64,000 bases of DNA from JBDTSW01 sp051004675 (GTDB taxonomy: Bacteria > Actinomycetota > Thermoleophilia > Solirubrobacterales > 70-9): positions 1 through 64,000 of the forward strand of contig JBPCKC010000107.1 in assembly GCA_051004675.1 (NCBI GenBank). Reading direction: 5' to 3'. Made by a program: the position numbers and the translations under genes. Under the pieces are notes generated by a model. That model had not been told where the DNA came from and made no database searches. It saw nothing but the letters and a program-made list of their open reading frames with translations. The number at the start of each line of letters is the position of its first letter. Position 1 is the first letter of the stretch. Below are positions 33,518-42,825 of the stretch, in pieces.

Positions 33518-33858
33518 ATCCTCCTGTGCCAGAGATACGCTTCAACGACGAAGCGATCCTGAGGGCGTTCGAGGCCTCCCGCCTGTGGCGAGCGCTGCTA
33601 GCACCCGACTGGACGCACCCGACGCTGAAGGCTCTCATGCGGGGAGATCCCGTTGAGGTGACGGAGGCCCACATGCTGTTCGACATCGACATGCGCGATG
33701 CCCTGGACAGGGCTTGGGAAGCGCCGCCGGACGAGCCAAAGATGCACGCCCCGGAGTACGACTACCTCGACCCAGCGATAGGGCGAATTCAGACTGCTCA
33801 CCCGGGGGTCGTCGACGAGCTACTCGGGGACGCGCTCGTCGACGAAGAGCCCGGTTGA
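33514..33858 (+). CDS. Small acidic protein of the caspase-like operon
   Basis: 114 aa, very acidic (many Asp/Glu, for example LLGDALVDEEPG at the end) with a helical N-terminal half. No family is recognised. It starts within ATGA of the caspase-like gene, so it is the third member of the operon. It could be a substrate or a regulator, similar in position to cleaved partner proteins in type III CRISPR or gasdermin systems, but no evidence beyond context is available. Confidence 0.6.
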   Translation: MNPPVPEIRFNDEAILRAFEASRLWRALLAPDWTHPTLKALMRGDPVEVTEAHMLFDIDMRDALDRAWEAPPDEPKMHAPEYDYLDPAIGRIQTAHPGVVDELLGDALVDEEPG

Positions 33859-33865
33859 CGATCGC

Positions 33866-36800
33866 TCATTGCGTGGCCCAATGCTCCTTCACGTACCCGT
33901 CGACTTCCGCCTCAGGCAACTCACGGGTGGTGTTGTTCATCCGCACCCAAAACGCTTCGTGGCCATCGCTCATCCGCGCCGTTACGGGCTCTGACGACCG
34001 TGCCACGTCAACGCGGCAGACATCTTCGTCAAGCACTTGGTCAATCCGAGCCCTGGTCCGCATCACGGGCGTGTGGCGGAGCGCGTTCACGAGATGCGTG
34101 GTTAGCCAGTTGACGAGTCCATCCGGACTCGGGGGTTTCACGAGCGGTGTGTCGCGCCCCAAGCCCACGATCTGACCCTCGTCATTAACGCCGATGAAGA
34201 GGGTGCCCCCGTCCGTGTTCAAGAACCCGGCGACGCTCTTGACGATCGCATCCTCCATGCGCTTGTCCTTACGCTCTTCGCGCAAGTTCCAGCGGGCGGT
34301 CGATTTGAACTCGACCTCGTGAGTCTCATCGCTGGCGATGAGTTCTTCCGTCGAGATGGCGAAGAACGCCTTCTCACCCCGGAGTTGCTCGGCGACTATC
34401 TCGGCGAATTCTGGGTCGGCCTTGATCCGCTCAACCACACTCTCAGTCACGGTGTCGACATCGAGCCCTTGGGCAATCTCCTCCTCGGTGACGGGCATGG
34501 GCTCCGCGACCGCGACGTCGGGTGGCTCCTCGTAGACGTCGCCCCCGTCGTCATGGAAGCTGGCGAAGATGTGGTTGAAGACCAGCTCGGCCTTACGCGC
34601 CCAGATCTCGGGCTCGTAGGCGACTGGGAGCTCGTCGAGAACATCCTTGACGAGGCCGCGGGCAGCCTCGCGAGTTTCCGCCTTCCTGCGCCAGTCGAGA
34701 ACGAGGCGATCCTGAATGCGCTCCATCAGGTCGCGCGCGACTCTCTTGACCTCCTCGCGCTGCTCGTCAGTGAGCTCCGGGTCCGGCTGGGTGAGCAGGT
34801 CAAACACGGCCAGTTCGGACTCAGAGAGTCCCTCGCGCACCGTCCGCTCCTCCTCCTCGGACAGGTCGCGAGAGAGCGACTGAAGCCGGCGGAGCATTTC
34901 GTCCACGTTCAGGCTGCCGGTGTTGTACTCATCAATGAGCTTTCGAAATCGCTCTACCAGATTCATACGGGTCGGGTTCCGTTTCGCCGCCCTCTGCACC
35001 TGAGCCCCAATCCGCCCCGCGAGGCGCTGCGCTGACGAGCGCTTCCGCCCCGCGAGGCGTGCCGACAGCGCCTCAAAGTCGATTGCGTTCAAGTCGATCA
35101 GCGAATTAGCGTCCGCGCCGTCCGCCGCCGCGCGGATCACGTACTCCTCGGCACCCACCGATCGATCGAGAAGGTCCTGGACTGTTCCCGAGATGTGCGA
35201 TAGGTCAGGCGCGGGATCAAGCGAGCGGATCGTTTCAGCGAGGTTGCGGGCCACCCCGACTACTCGGACATGTCCCGACGCTGCCGGGTCGGGCAGAATC
35301 GCGGCGAAGAGGCGCCGCACCCGGTCTGAGCGCTCCAAGTAGGCCCTTCGGGTCACATCGTCGACGAGCAGAGCTTCAACTGAGGCGTCACGTAGCGCGA
35401 TGAACTCGAATCCTTCGGCCCCCGCAAGCGCGTCGAAGTCCACGTCCCAGCGCTCGGCGAACGCAATGAGCTCACCGAGCTCCTCGTCGAACTCATCCAC
35501 CAGCGCCGACTTGTCGCGGATGATGTCTGCCGCCTCCTCGCCATCCCTTGCCGCCGCGTACACGGCGAGGGCCGCTTCCAGGTGCCGAAAGACGCCGACG
35601 TAGTCGACGATCAGGCCGTTCTCCTTCTCCGGGAAGACTCTGTTCGCCCGCGCGATCGTCTGCATCAGCGAGTGGTTTCGCATCGGGCGATCGAGGTAGA
35701 TCGTCGAGCAGGACGGCACGTCGAAGCCCGTCATCCACATCGCGCAAACGAAGACCAGCCGGAAAGGATCGTCCGGGTCCTTGAAGCGCCCGTCGAGGTC
35801 CTCGTCGAGCATCCGTTTCCGATGCGGAGCGATATCCAGGCCGGCCTCGGCCATGTCCGCGATCTCGTTCTGCGACTGAGAGACCACGACCGCCATGTCG
35901 GTCTCCTCCATGAACGCGATCTGCTTATCCACCCCGACGCGCTCCAACTCAGGTAGTCGCCCAGCGAGCTCACGCAACTCAGCGAGGTGTGTCTGCCACT
36001 CCTCAGCAACCAGGTCGTACATCCGCACCGCGGTGGCCTTGTCGATCGCGACGAACATCCCCTTGCCAAGGAAGCCGCGGCCCACGAAGTGGCGCACGAG
36101 GTCGGCGGCGATCCGCTGCAGGCGCTCAGGACGGGTGATCAGCTGGTATTCGGTGGCAAAGCGGCGGTTGAGCGCCCGCTCCTGGGAGTCGTCCAACTCC
36201 GCCTGCTCGAGAATCCCGGTGAGCTCCTCATCGAAGCTCTCATTGATGATCTGCAGTTCGGGGATCCGGTTCTCGTAGAAGAGCGGTACCGTCGCGCCGT
36301 CCTCGATCGAGTCACGGAAGTTGTAGGTCGACACGTACTCGCCGAAGACCTCGCGCGTACGCTCGGCCTCGCCCTTGATCAGCGGCGTGCCGGTGAACCC
36401 GAGGAAGCCGGCATTCGGCAGCGCACGGCGCATGTTGAGAGCCAAGGTCGCGTACTGGCTGCGGTGCGCTTCGTCGGTGATCACGATCACGTCCTCGCGA
36501 TCCGAGCAGACCGGCATCTCCTGGCCCTCCCCCTCCGGTCGGAACTTGTGGATCAGCGTGAAGACGTACCGGTGGTCCTCGCCGAGGAGCTGGCGGAGGT
36601 TCGCTGAGGAGGTCGCCTGCAGGTGGCCCTCGACGACGCCGGCGTCCTTGAACTCGTCGTAGAGCTGATCGTCGAGCTCGGCCCGATCGGTGACCATGAC
36701 GAAGGTCCAGTTGCCTGGCTCGCGGCGCAGGACCTTCTGGGTGAAGAACAGCATTGAGAGGCTCTTGCCGGAGCCCTGGGTGTGCCAGAAGACGCCTAGC

Positions 36801-37672
36801 CGGCCGTCGCGCGTGGCCGGATCCAAGAGCGCCCGGATCGCCGCGTTGACGCCCAGCACTTGATGGTTCTGAGCGAGCAGCTTGACCAGGCCACCCGGAC
36901 GCTCCAGGTAGGCGACGAAGTTCTCGACCACGTCAAGCAGGCGCGCTGGTTCGCAAAGCGCCTGGATCGCCGTCTCCAGCGAGACGACCCCGGGTTCGGA
37001 CTCGTCGTCGATCCGCTTCCACTCGCCGAAGCGCTCCCACGGTGCGAACGTCGCCCCCACCTTCGTCTCAGAGCCGGTCGAGAGCACCACCAGCGCGTTC
37101 GGCGTGAAGAGCTGGGGGATCGCGTCGCGGTAGTCGCGCAGGTTCTTCTTGTAGGCCTGCTCGACGGTCTTGTGCGAGGCCTTCAGCTCCAGCAGGACAA
37201 GCGGGATCCCGTTGACGAAGCAGACGATGTCGCAGCGCCGCGTGTGAAGCGGCCCTACTACCCAGAACTGCCTGACGGCTAGGAACTCGTTGTTGGCCGG
37301 CGTGGTCCAGTCGACCACACGCACGGTCTCGGTCGTGCGGTCCCCGTGCTCGTCGGTGACGGTGACCTTGACGCCGTCGCGAAGCAATTCGTAGACCGCC
37401 TGATTCGCGCGGGTGGGATCGAGCGCGGCGCGATTGAGGACGAGCTCATCGAGCGCGGCATCGACCGCGGCCGCAGGCAGATCCGGGTTTAGCTCGGCCA
37501 GCTTAGGCGCGAGTCGGTGGCGGAGCACCACCTGGGACTGATCGTCTCGTCCGAGGCCCTCGGGCCCGAGGGTTTCTGTGTAGCCGTCCTCGAGTTCGTA
37601 GCCGAGCGTCTCAAGGAGTGCGAGCGTCGGGCGCTCGACAAGCTCATCCTCCGAGTAGTCGCGCGGATTCAC
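33866..37672 (-). CDS. hsdR: Type I restriction enzyme subunit HsdR with C-terminal AlbA_2/Schlafen-type domain
   Basis: 1268 aa. The N-terminal nuclease has the PD-(D/E)XK-type NGIPLVLLELKAS near 165. Motor motifs are Walker A HTQGSGKSLS near 295, DEAH in VITDEAHRSQYAT near 395 and GFTGTPL. A type I helicase C-domain follows. The last about 160 residues are unusual for HsdR: VEFKSTARWNLREER then VAGFLNTDGGTLFIGVNDEG, the AlbA_2 signature of Schlafen-like domains. GTG at 37672 overlaps hsdS (GTGA). With HsdS and HsdM it forms a complete type I RM operon. AlbA_2 domains often bind DNA or ATP and may add a second sensing activity. Confidence 0.93.
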   Translation of the reverse strand: MNPRDYSEDELVERPTLALLETLGYELEDGYTETLGPEGLGRDDQSQVVLRHRLAPKLAELNPDLPAAAVDAALDELVLNRAALDPTRANQAVYELLRDGVKVTVTDEHGDRTTETVRVVDWTTPANNEFLAVRQFWVVGPLHTRRCDIVCFVNGIPLVLLELKASHKTVEQAYKKNLRDYRDAIPQLFTPNALVVLSTGSETKVGATFAPWERFGEWKRIDDESEPGVVSLETAIQALCEPARLLDVVENFVAYLERPGGLVKLLAQNHQVLGVNAAIRALLDPATRDGRLGVFWHTQGSGKSLSMLFFTQKVLRREPGNWTFVMVTDRAELDDQLYDEFKDAGVVEGHLQATSSANLRQLLGEDHRYVFTLIHKFRPEGEGQEMPVCSDREDVIVITDEAHRSQYATLALNMRRALPNAGFLGFTGTPLIKGEAERTREVFGEYVSTYNFRDSIEDGATVPLFYENRIPELQIINESFDEELTGILEQAELDDSQERALNRRFATEYQLITRPERLQRIAADLVRHFVGRGFLGKGMFVAIDKATAVRMYDLVAEEWQTHLAELRELAGRLPELERVGVDKQIAFMEETDMAVVVSQSQNEIADMAEAGLDIAPHRKRMLDEDLDGRFKDPDDPFRLVFVCAMWMTGFDVPSCSTIYLDRPMRNHSLMQTIARANRVFPEKENGLIVDYVGVFRHLEAALAVYAAARDGEEAADIIRDKSALVDEFDEELGELIAFAERWDVDFDALAGAEGFEFIALRDASVEALLVDDVTRRAYLERSDRVRRLFAAILPDPAASGHVRVVGVARNLAETIRSLDPAPDLSHISGTVQDLLDRSVGAEEYVIRAAADGADANSLIDLNAIDFEALSARLAGRKRSSAQRLAGRIGAQVQRAAKRNPTRMNLVERFRKLIDEYNTGSLNVDEMLRRLQSLSRDLSEEEERTVREGLSESELAVFDLLTQPDPELTDEQREEVKRVARDLMERIQDRLVLDWRRKAETREAARGLVKDVLDELPVAYEPEIWARKAELVFNHIFASFHDDGGDVYEEPPDVAVAEPMPVTEEEIAQGLDVDTVTESVVERIKADPEFAEIVAEQLRGEKAFFAISTEELIASDETHEVEFKSTARWNLREERKDKRMEDAIVKSVAGFLNTDGGTLFIGVNDEGQIVGLGRDTPLVKPPSPDGLVNWLTTHLVNALRHTPVMRTRARIDQVLDEDVCRVDVARSSEPVTARMSDGHEAFWVRMNNTTRELPEAEVDGYVKEHWATQ

Positions 37673-38898
37673 TCGGTCTCCGGCGGAGTGAGGATGCCGA
37701 GGTCTATGTCGGCGATGTCCAGGTGTCCAGACACCAAGCGAGGGAGGATCAGTCCTTGCGACTCGACGAGCTTGTAGTTCCAGTTTCGGAGCGCAGTCAT
37801 GAACTCGAACAACGGCGCGCTCACCTCATCGAAATACGCCACTAGGGAAGGCGGAGGAATCGGCATGGAAAGTCCGCTGATGTGATTTCTGTTCAGTGTG
37901 GGCACCGCCGCGCCGGTGGCGTGGCTTCGTAGGTTGAGCGACTCCAGAAGAAAATACGCGGAGCGCGGGCTAGCCCGACGAAACTCTTTCACCCAGAGAG
38001 TGGTGTTGAGAGGCCAGTAGTCAACCGGCAGATAAGTGACCCTTCCGATCGTGCCGCTTCGACCGGTTGCAACTCCCGGGCCGCTTGCCTTCGCTTCGGA
38101 GTGACTGCCGGTTACCCCTGACGCTGACACGATCGGCACCGCACCGGGTTGGCGCACAGATACAGGGAGGTCGAAGCCTCTTGCAAGCACTACCTGGTCA
38201 TCCAGGGTCCCCGCCTCCCACCCGGCTGGAATCGGCCCGGCGCCGGAATCGACCAGAGCCACGCCCTCGTGGCCCGGAAAACGGAAGTGCACGAACCACT
38301 CCCGATAGAGCGACCGAGCGAGATCCTCCAGCAGCTCGATCCGCCGCTCGTTGATCTCGAGCAGCTCGTCGAAGGCGGAGAGGACCGCGGCGACTCGGCG
38401 CTGAGTTCGGACATCAGGGACCGTGAGCTCGAAGGCTCGAAGGGTGGCGAGGTTGACATGAGGAACGCCCGCTGTCATTGCGTAGTTGATGAGGCGCTGT
38501 TTTGTGGCCGGCGCGGAGAGCGCGAAATAGAGGAACTCCGAATCGGCGATGGCAGGGTCGACGGAGATCTTCATCTGGCTCTGGGAGAGCAGAAATCGCT
38601 CGTACGGCTGGTCCAGAGGGACCAACCCAACCTGTCCCAGTGTGCCTCGCTGGGTGACGATGACATCTCCGGGGTAGGCCAGGTTCCCGCGGTGGCGGTC
38701 GGCCTTGTCGTCCGAGACGAAGACCATGCCGTCGAGCGAGAAACGGCCCGGGCCGGCGAGCTGTGCACCTCTGATAACAGGTACGCCCGCGGGTACGTAA
38801 TCCTTTCGCCCAAGGGAGCTCCCAAACGGACCGCCCGCGACGCCCGATTCGCCGCCTTCGGCGAGTTCCGAGACCCGTGCTTCCCGCCAGAGACCCAT
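37669..38898 (-). CDS. hsdS: Type I RM specificity subunit HsdS
   Basis: 409 aa with two target-recognition domains and the usual central and C-terminal helical spacers. Conserved positions are KDYVPAGVPVIRGAQLAG near 30, DVIVTQRGTLGQVG near 90, and the repeat VPIVSASGVTGSH with GRSGTIGRVTYLPVDYW in the second half. Each half ends in a coiled coil (INERRIELLEDLARSLYREW). It sets the DNA sequence seen by HsdM/HsdR. Overlaps at both ends (ATGA with hsdM, GTGA with hsdR) mark one operon. Confidence 0.94.
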   Translation of the reverse strand: MGLWREARVSELAEGGESGVAGGPFGSSLGRKDYVPAGVPVIRGAQLAGPGRFSLDGMVFVSDDKADRHRGNLAYPGDVIVTQRGTLGQVGLVPLDQPYERFLLSQSQMKISVDPAIADSEFLYFALSAPATKQRLINYAMTAGVPHVNLATLRAFELTVPDVRTQRRVAAVLSAFDELLEINERRIELLEDLARSLYREWFVHFRFPGHEGVALVDSGAGPIPAGWEAGTLDDQVVLARGFDLPVSVRQPGAVPIVSASGVTGSHSEAKASGPGVATGRSGTIGRVTYLPVDYWPLNTTLWVKEFRRASPRSAYFLLESLNLRSHATGAAVPTLNRNHISGLSMPIPPPSLVAYFDEVSAPLFEFMTALRNWNYKLVESQGLILPRLVSGHLDIADIDLGILTPPETE

Positions 38899-40442
38899 CA
38901 GGCAGAGAGCAGGTTGTCCAGCACCTCGTCGATCCCCGCCTCCAGCTCCTGCGCCCTGCCGCCAAGCGCTCGCAGCTCGGCCTGTGCCACGGCGAGCGTT
39001 TCCTCGAAAACCTCATCCTCGAGGTCTTCGACCTCCGTGCCCACGTAGCGCCCGGGGTTGAGGCTCCAGCCCTGGTTCTCGATTTCTTGGATCGTCGCCA
39101 CCCTGCAAAGCCCATTCACATCTGCGTAGATCCCATCGGGAAACTGCTCGGCGAACAGTTCGTTCGCTCCGCTTGCCAGCTCAGGCTCCTGGCCCCGATA
39201 AAGGCGGACGATGTTGGCGAGGAATTCGAGCTGCTCGTCGGTGAAGTCCCGATGAGCACGATCAATCTGACGGAAGATCTGGCGGGCGTCGACGAACAGG
39301 ACCTGGTCGGCCCGCTCGGTTTCGTGCTTGCCGCGATCGAGGAACCACAGCGTCACCGGCAGCGTCACGGTGTAGAAGAAGTTCGGGCCGACCGCGACCA
39401 TCACATCGACCAATCCGGCTTCAATCAGTTTGCGCCGGATCTCACCCTCGCTGTGTCGGGCATCGGAGGCTGAGTTAGCCATGACGAACCCGGCGCGGCC
39501 GGTTTCGTTCAACGCAGTTGCGAAGAGCTGAATCCAGAGGTAGTTGCCGTTGTCGGCCTTCGGCAGGTCCGGGAACCTCGGATCGTCCTCGAGCTTCGCC
39601 TTGTCGATTCTGTTGACGTTGAACTCCGGGTTCGCCATTACGAAGTCGAACCGGCCTACGCTCTCGTGAAGATCCTCGTAGTAGCTGTTGCCCTCCCGGA
39701 TCTCGCCCGAGAGCCCGTGGATCGCGAGGTTCATCTTCGCGAGGCGCACCGTGGCGGGCGTGTTTTCCTGTCCGTAGATCGACAGCTCGTCACCTGGCGA
39801 ACGCCGGTGGCGCTCGACGAAGTGCGCCGAGTGGACGAACATCCCTCCCGAACCGCAAGCCGGATCGAAAACCCTGCCGTGGAAGGGCTCCGTGATCTCA
39901 ACGATCAAGCGAACGATCGACATTGGCGTGAAGAACTCGCCCGCGCCCTGTCCCTCGGCGAACGCGAACTTGGCCAGGAAGTACTCGTAGATCAGACCAA
40001 ACGCGTCGCCCTCGAGGTCCTTGGTGTAACTGCTGATGTGACGGAGCAGCGAGGCAATCGTCGCATCGGGAATGGCCGTGTACGCGCGCGGCAGGACGCC
40101 AGACAGCTCACGGTTGTGCTCCTCGACCAGGCGCATGGCCTCGTTGACGGCCTTGCCGAGATCTGACCCCTCCGGCAGCGAGAGCAACGCGCTGAAGCGG
40201 GCCGCGGGCGCTACGTAGACGACACGCTGCGCGTGGTAGTCCGACGGGCCAATCTTGCGTCGTGCAGACGCCTTGGCCTCGATCTCATCGTGGACCGACT
40301 GGAACTTGACCTCGGCAAAGCGCAGAAAGATCAGGCCCAGGACCGGGGACCCGTACTCGGACGCCTTCAGCCCGGAATTCGCTCTCAACTCATCGGCGGC
40401 ATCCCAGAGGCGGTCCTCTAGCTCCCGTAGATCAGGCTGCAT
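38898..40442 (-). CDS. hsdM: Type I RM modification subunit HsdM with unusual NPEF motif
   Basis: 514 aa. The N-terminal HsdM helical domain is followed by the N6-adenine methyltransferase domain: SAM motif FDPACGSGGMFVHSA near 200 and catalytic motif region DFVMANPEFNVNRID near 283. The usual motif IV in this family is NPPF/Y, but here the codon after NP is GAG, giving NPEF. The rest of the family pattern (DNGNYLWIQLFATALN, GRAGFVMANSASDARHSEGE) is intact. ATG at 40442 is used; a TTG five codons earlier is possible. Whether the E substitution lowers activity is unknown. Confidence 0.92.
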   Translation of the reverse strand: MQPDLRELEDRLWDAADELRANSGLKASEYGSPVLGLIFLRFAEVKFQSVHDEIEAKASARRKIGPSDYHAQRVVYVAPAARFSALLSLPEGSDLGKAVNEAMRLVEEHNRELSGVLPRAYTAIPDATIASLLRHISSYTKDLEGDAFGLIYEYFLAKFAFAEGQGAGEFFTPMSIVRLIVEITEPFHGRVFDPACGSGGMFVHSAHFVERHRRSPGDELSIYGQENTPATVRLAKMNLAIHGLSGEIREGNSYYEDLHESVGRFDFVMANPEFNVNRIDKAKLEDDPRFPDLPKADNGNYLWIQLFATALNETGRAGFVMANSASDARHSEGEIRRKLIEAGLVDVMVAVGPNFFYTVTLPVTLWFLDRGKHETERADQVLFVDARQIFRQIDRAHRDFTDEQLEFLANIVRLYRGQEPELASGANELFAEQFPDGIYADVNGLCRVATIQEIENQGWSLNPGRYVGTEVEDLEDEVFEETLAVAQAELRALGGRAQELEAGIDEVLDNLLSA

Positions 40443-40609
40443 TGAAAGCGCTAGCAAGGGTCAACGACATTCGGGGCCAGCCTATCCCTGCGACATTGCG
40501 AGCGCGAAGCTGCCCGTCCCGTGGCCCGCCTCACGAATCGTTCTGAAACTCCCGGACGAAGGCGGCCCGGAGGACTAGAGGCACCTCCTCCACGCGAAGC
40601 CACTGACAT

Positions 40610-40631
40610 ATTGATGCCCGATTGATGCCCG
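40610..40631 (-). repeat. Doublet ATTGATGCCCG x2
   Basis: Two perfect 11-bp copies, head to tail. The same motif recurs as doublets at 40820 and 42951 and singly at 42751, always beside a tRNA-fMet remnant. Confidence 0.7.
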
Positions 40632-40661
40632 CTCCCAGACCCGGAATCAGGGCAGGAACGC

Positions 40662-40689
40662 CGAAAGGCCCGCCGTAGCGGGCCTTTCG
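40662..40689. terminator. Strong hairpin terminator next to tRNA-fMet remnant
   Basis: CGAAAGGCCCGC-CGTA-GCGGGCCTTTCG is a perfect 12-bp stem. It corresponds to the terminator downstream of an original tRNA-fMet gene and is repeated at 42793-42820 with only loop changes. Confidence 0.72.
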
Positions 40690-40694
40690 TGAAT

Positions 40695-40735
40695 AGCGGG
40701 GGCAGGATTTGAACCTGCGACCTCCGGGTTATGAG
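40695..40735 (-). pseudogene. tRNA-fMet 3' half (att-like remnant)
   Basis: Minus strand reads TCATAACCCGGAGGTCGCAG then GTTCAAATCCTGCCCCCGCT: anticodon loop with CAT, variable loop, T-arm and acceptor 3' strand of the initiator tRNA. The 5' half (acceptor 5', D-arm) is missing; sequence diverges right after the anticodon loop. This is the classic span of an att core in a tRNA gene. It is not a working tRNA. Confidence 0.78.
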
Positions 40736-40819
40736 ATCGACCCCACGCCATGACCTCGCCTGCTCTCAGGCACGGTCAGGCGCGGCGCGATCGCCTGAGT
40801 TGCCCTCACTTGCGCTCAG

Positions 40820-40842
40820 ATTGATGCCCGGATTGATGCCCG
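40820..40842 (-). repeat. Doublet ATTGATGCCCG x2 beside tRNA-fMet remnant
   Basis: Two copies separated by one base. On the minus strand a frame reads GHQSGHQSERK then stop, which could be the last codons of a lost recombinase gene (inference). Confidence 0.6.
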
Positions 40843-41011
40843 CCAGCAGAGGCTCACGGGCCCGCGCGCCAAGCCAGATCGCACCCCGAGTGCAGCGCCG
40901 CGTTCGCCGAGCGGTGCTCCCCACCCCCCCGACTCCCCAGGGCTCCCTAACTCCCGTACCAGCGGCTGCTTGACAGCGAGCCCTTCTTCATAGAGGCAAA
41001 AAGCGGCGTGT

Positions 41012-42700
41012 CTACTTCGCCTCGACCACGAGCCTTACGGTGTCAGCTCGCTTCGGCAGACCGGTGGAGCGGGCGGTAATGGGAAGGTCGATCTTCCGCC
41101 CCTCTGGTGTGTCACGCCTGATCCTCACGGCCACGAAGACGCGCTCGGCCACATGGGCCGGCCTGACGCTTGGGGTCAGGATGCCGGCATCCGAGGTGAT
41201 CTCGCTCGTGACATCCAGGTGGTCGCGGAAGTAAGTGACTCTGAACCCGGGTCGGTCCCTCGGCTCGGCCTTGATCTGAAATTGATCATCAAGCAGTCGA
41301 GCACGGTTGTAGACCCTGGCTTCGTAGTACACGGTCCTTGCCGGCCTGAGCTCTGTTCGATAGGTCTGATGGCGTCCGTCCTCGTTGAAGACGGACGCGC
41401 CGAGGTGCAGTCCAGATTCTCCGCCGATCGTGGCGTCCGGCAGGTAGTCGACTTCGACCGCGCCCACGTCGCTCCCGAGCCCGTAGGGCGTCGGCCGAAT
41501 CCCGTCGCGCTGGTCTCTGAAATGGGCGCGACTTGCGAAGGGAATTACGTCAATCGCCGCGCTGCCGGGCCCAAGGAGGCGCGTGCGGTTGTACCCGCCG
41601 TTGTCCGCCAGCGGACCGAGCACCGGATCGCCGGTGAGATTTGTCCCCCCCACGGGACAGCTTCCCGGCCCCGCATCGAAGATCACGTTGTAGCCACCAT
41701 CTCCTATCGGTCCGCTGCAGCCGGCTCCCTGAATCGGGCTCGCGACGATCGATTGTCTTAGGGTGATCTGCGGGATCGCGTCGAGGTTGACGATGTCCGC
41801 CGTGGGCGAAGCGTTTTCGGCGAACGTGCTCAAGGAAACGTCGATGGGCGCGCCCGCGACCTCGATCGAGCCCGCGCCGGGGGTCGCGGTGTTGCCTGTG
41901 AAGGTCGAGTTCGCGACCCCGCCGCCATCACCGCCGGCCACGCTCATGCCTGCGCCAGTACCAGCGACGTTTCCTGCGAAAAGGGAACTAGAAACGTCGA
42001 AGCTTCCCGCCGCGATACTCAGGGCGCCCCCAGCCGTGGCCGCATTGTCGGTGAATTCAGATCCGGAGACCCACAGCGGCCTATCCCCTTCCAAGGCGAT
42101 AGCGCCACCAACCCCACCGGCGCTATTGCCCGAGAGGCGCGAAATAAACACGGCCACCGAACCGTTGGTGGAGATCGCCCCTCCTGCCTCGGCGTCGTTG
42201 TTTAGCAGCGTCGCATAGGAGACAGCGACCGACGAGCCACCGCGGATCGCGCCCCCCGCCCCCGATGGAGGGGCGCCGTCTCGAAGCACGAGACGGCTGA
42301 TCGTGAGGCCGGCTTGCCCGACGTCGAAAATCCGATTAGCCCCTCCTGCGTCGATTACCAACGGAGATTCACCCAGTCCGAAGGGGCCATTGATGCTTAG
42401 GTCCTGGCCGTCGAGAACCTCAAGCGCGCCCAGGCTCAGGGTGACCATATTGATCCCGCTGGCAAAAACGATCGAGTCTCCTCCATCGCCCGTAGTTGCG
42501 CCCTGCACACAGGCATCGGCCGCGCCGAGGTTTGCCGACTTCACCGCTTCTCGCAACGAACAATCGCCATCGGGCGTGTCCTCATCGGCTGAAGTCGTGA
42601 CCGTGATTACGCTGGCCGCAGTCGTAGATGCCTGGACGAGGGTGAGGCCAAGCACGGCGGCTGCGGAGGCGACTGCAATGAGGATTCTTGCTGAACTCAA
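41012..42700 (-). CDS. Secreted parallel beta-helix protein with CSLREA motif
   Basis: 562 aa. Signal peptide (residues 1-29), then the CSLREA-type motif DGDCSLREAVKSAN typical of the start of right-handed beta-helix surface proteins. About ten imperfect rungs follow (GGAIS, GNSAGGVGGAIALEG, FTGNTATPGAG). A C-terminal domain contains a DVGAVEVDY-type terminus and a beta-sandwich-like stretch. TTG at 42700 is the apparent start. It lies alone between two copies of the tRNA-fMet 3' half, so it may have moved as a unit. Surface adhesion or polysaccharide binding is inferred. Confidence 0.82.
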   Translation of the reverse strand: MSSARILIAVASAAAVLGLTLVQASTTAASVITVTTSADEDTPDGDCSLREAVKSANLGAADACVQGATTGDGGDSIVFASGINMVTLSLGALEVLDGQDLSINGPFGLGESPLVIDAGGANRIFDVGQAGLTISRLVLRDGAPPSGAGGAIRGGSSVAVSYATLLNNDAEAGGAISTNGSVAVFISRLSGNSAGGVGGAIALEGDRPLWVSGSEFTDNAATAGGALSIAAGSFDVSSSLFAGNVAGTGAGMSVAGGDGGGVANSTFTGNTATPGAGSIEVAGAPIDVSLSTFAENASPTADIVNLDAIPQITLRQSIVASPIQGAGCSGPIGDGGYNVIFDAGPGSCPVGGTNLTGDPVLGPLADNGGYNRTRLLGPGSAAIDVIPFASRAHFRDQRDGIRPTPYGLGSDVGAVEVDYLPDATIGGESGLHLGASVFNEDGRHQTYRTELRPARTVYYEARVYNRARLLDDQFQIKAEPRDRPGFRVTYFRDHLDVTSEITSDAGILTPSVRPAHVAERVFVAVRIRRDTPEGRKIDLPITARSTGLPKRADTVRLVVEAK

Positions 42701-42792
42701 GGCGATTGCCTTATGTCGGCCTTAGCGTCCCCATCGAAAGCAGCATAGGCATTGATGCCCGCCTGCCGCGCCGGGCAGAGACCCGGAGGACG

Positions 42793-42820
42793 CGAAAGGC
42801 CCGCCGGAGCGGGCCTTTCG
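42793..42820. terminator. Second copy of the tRNA-fMet terminator hairpin
   Basis: CGAAAGGCCCGC-CGGA-GCGGGCCTTTCG, a perfect 12-bp stem. With the tRNA remnant it forms an about 80-bp near-identical direct repeat of 40662-40740. Confidence 0.72.
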
Positions 42821-42825
42821 TAAAT

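Larger units (their letters stand above)
40443..41011. other. 569-bp non-coding interval with att-like remnants
   Basis: It contains the doublet at 40610, a terminator hairpin, a tRNA-fMet 3' half and a second doublet at 40820. Beyond these I see no gene; the remaining sequence (40850-41011) is GC-rich without a plausible start. Confidence 0.6.
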
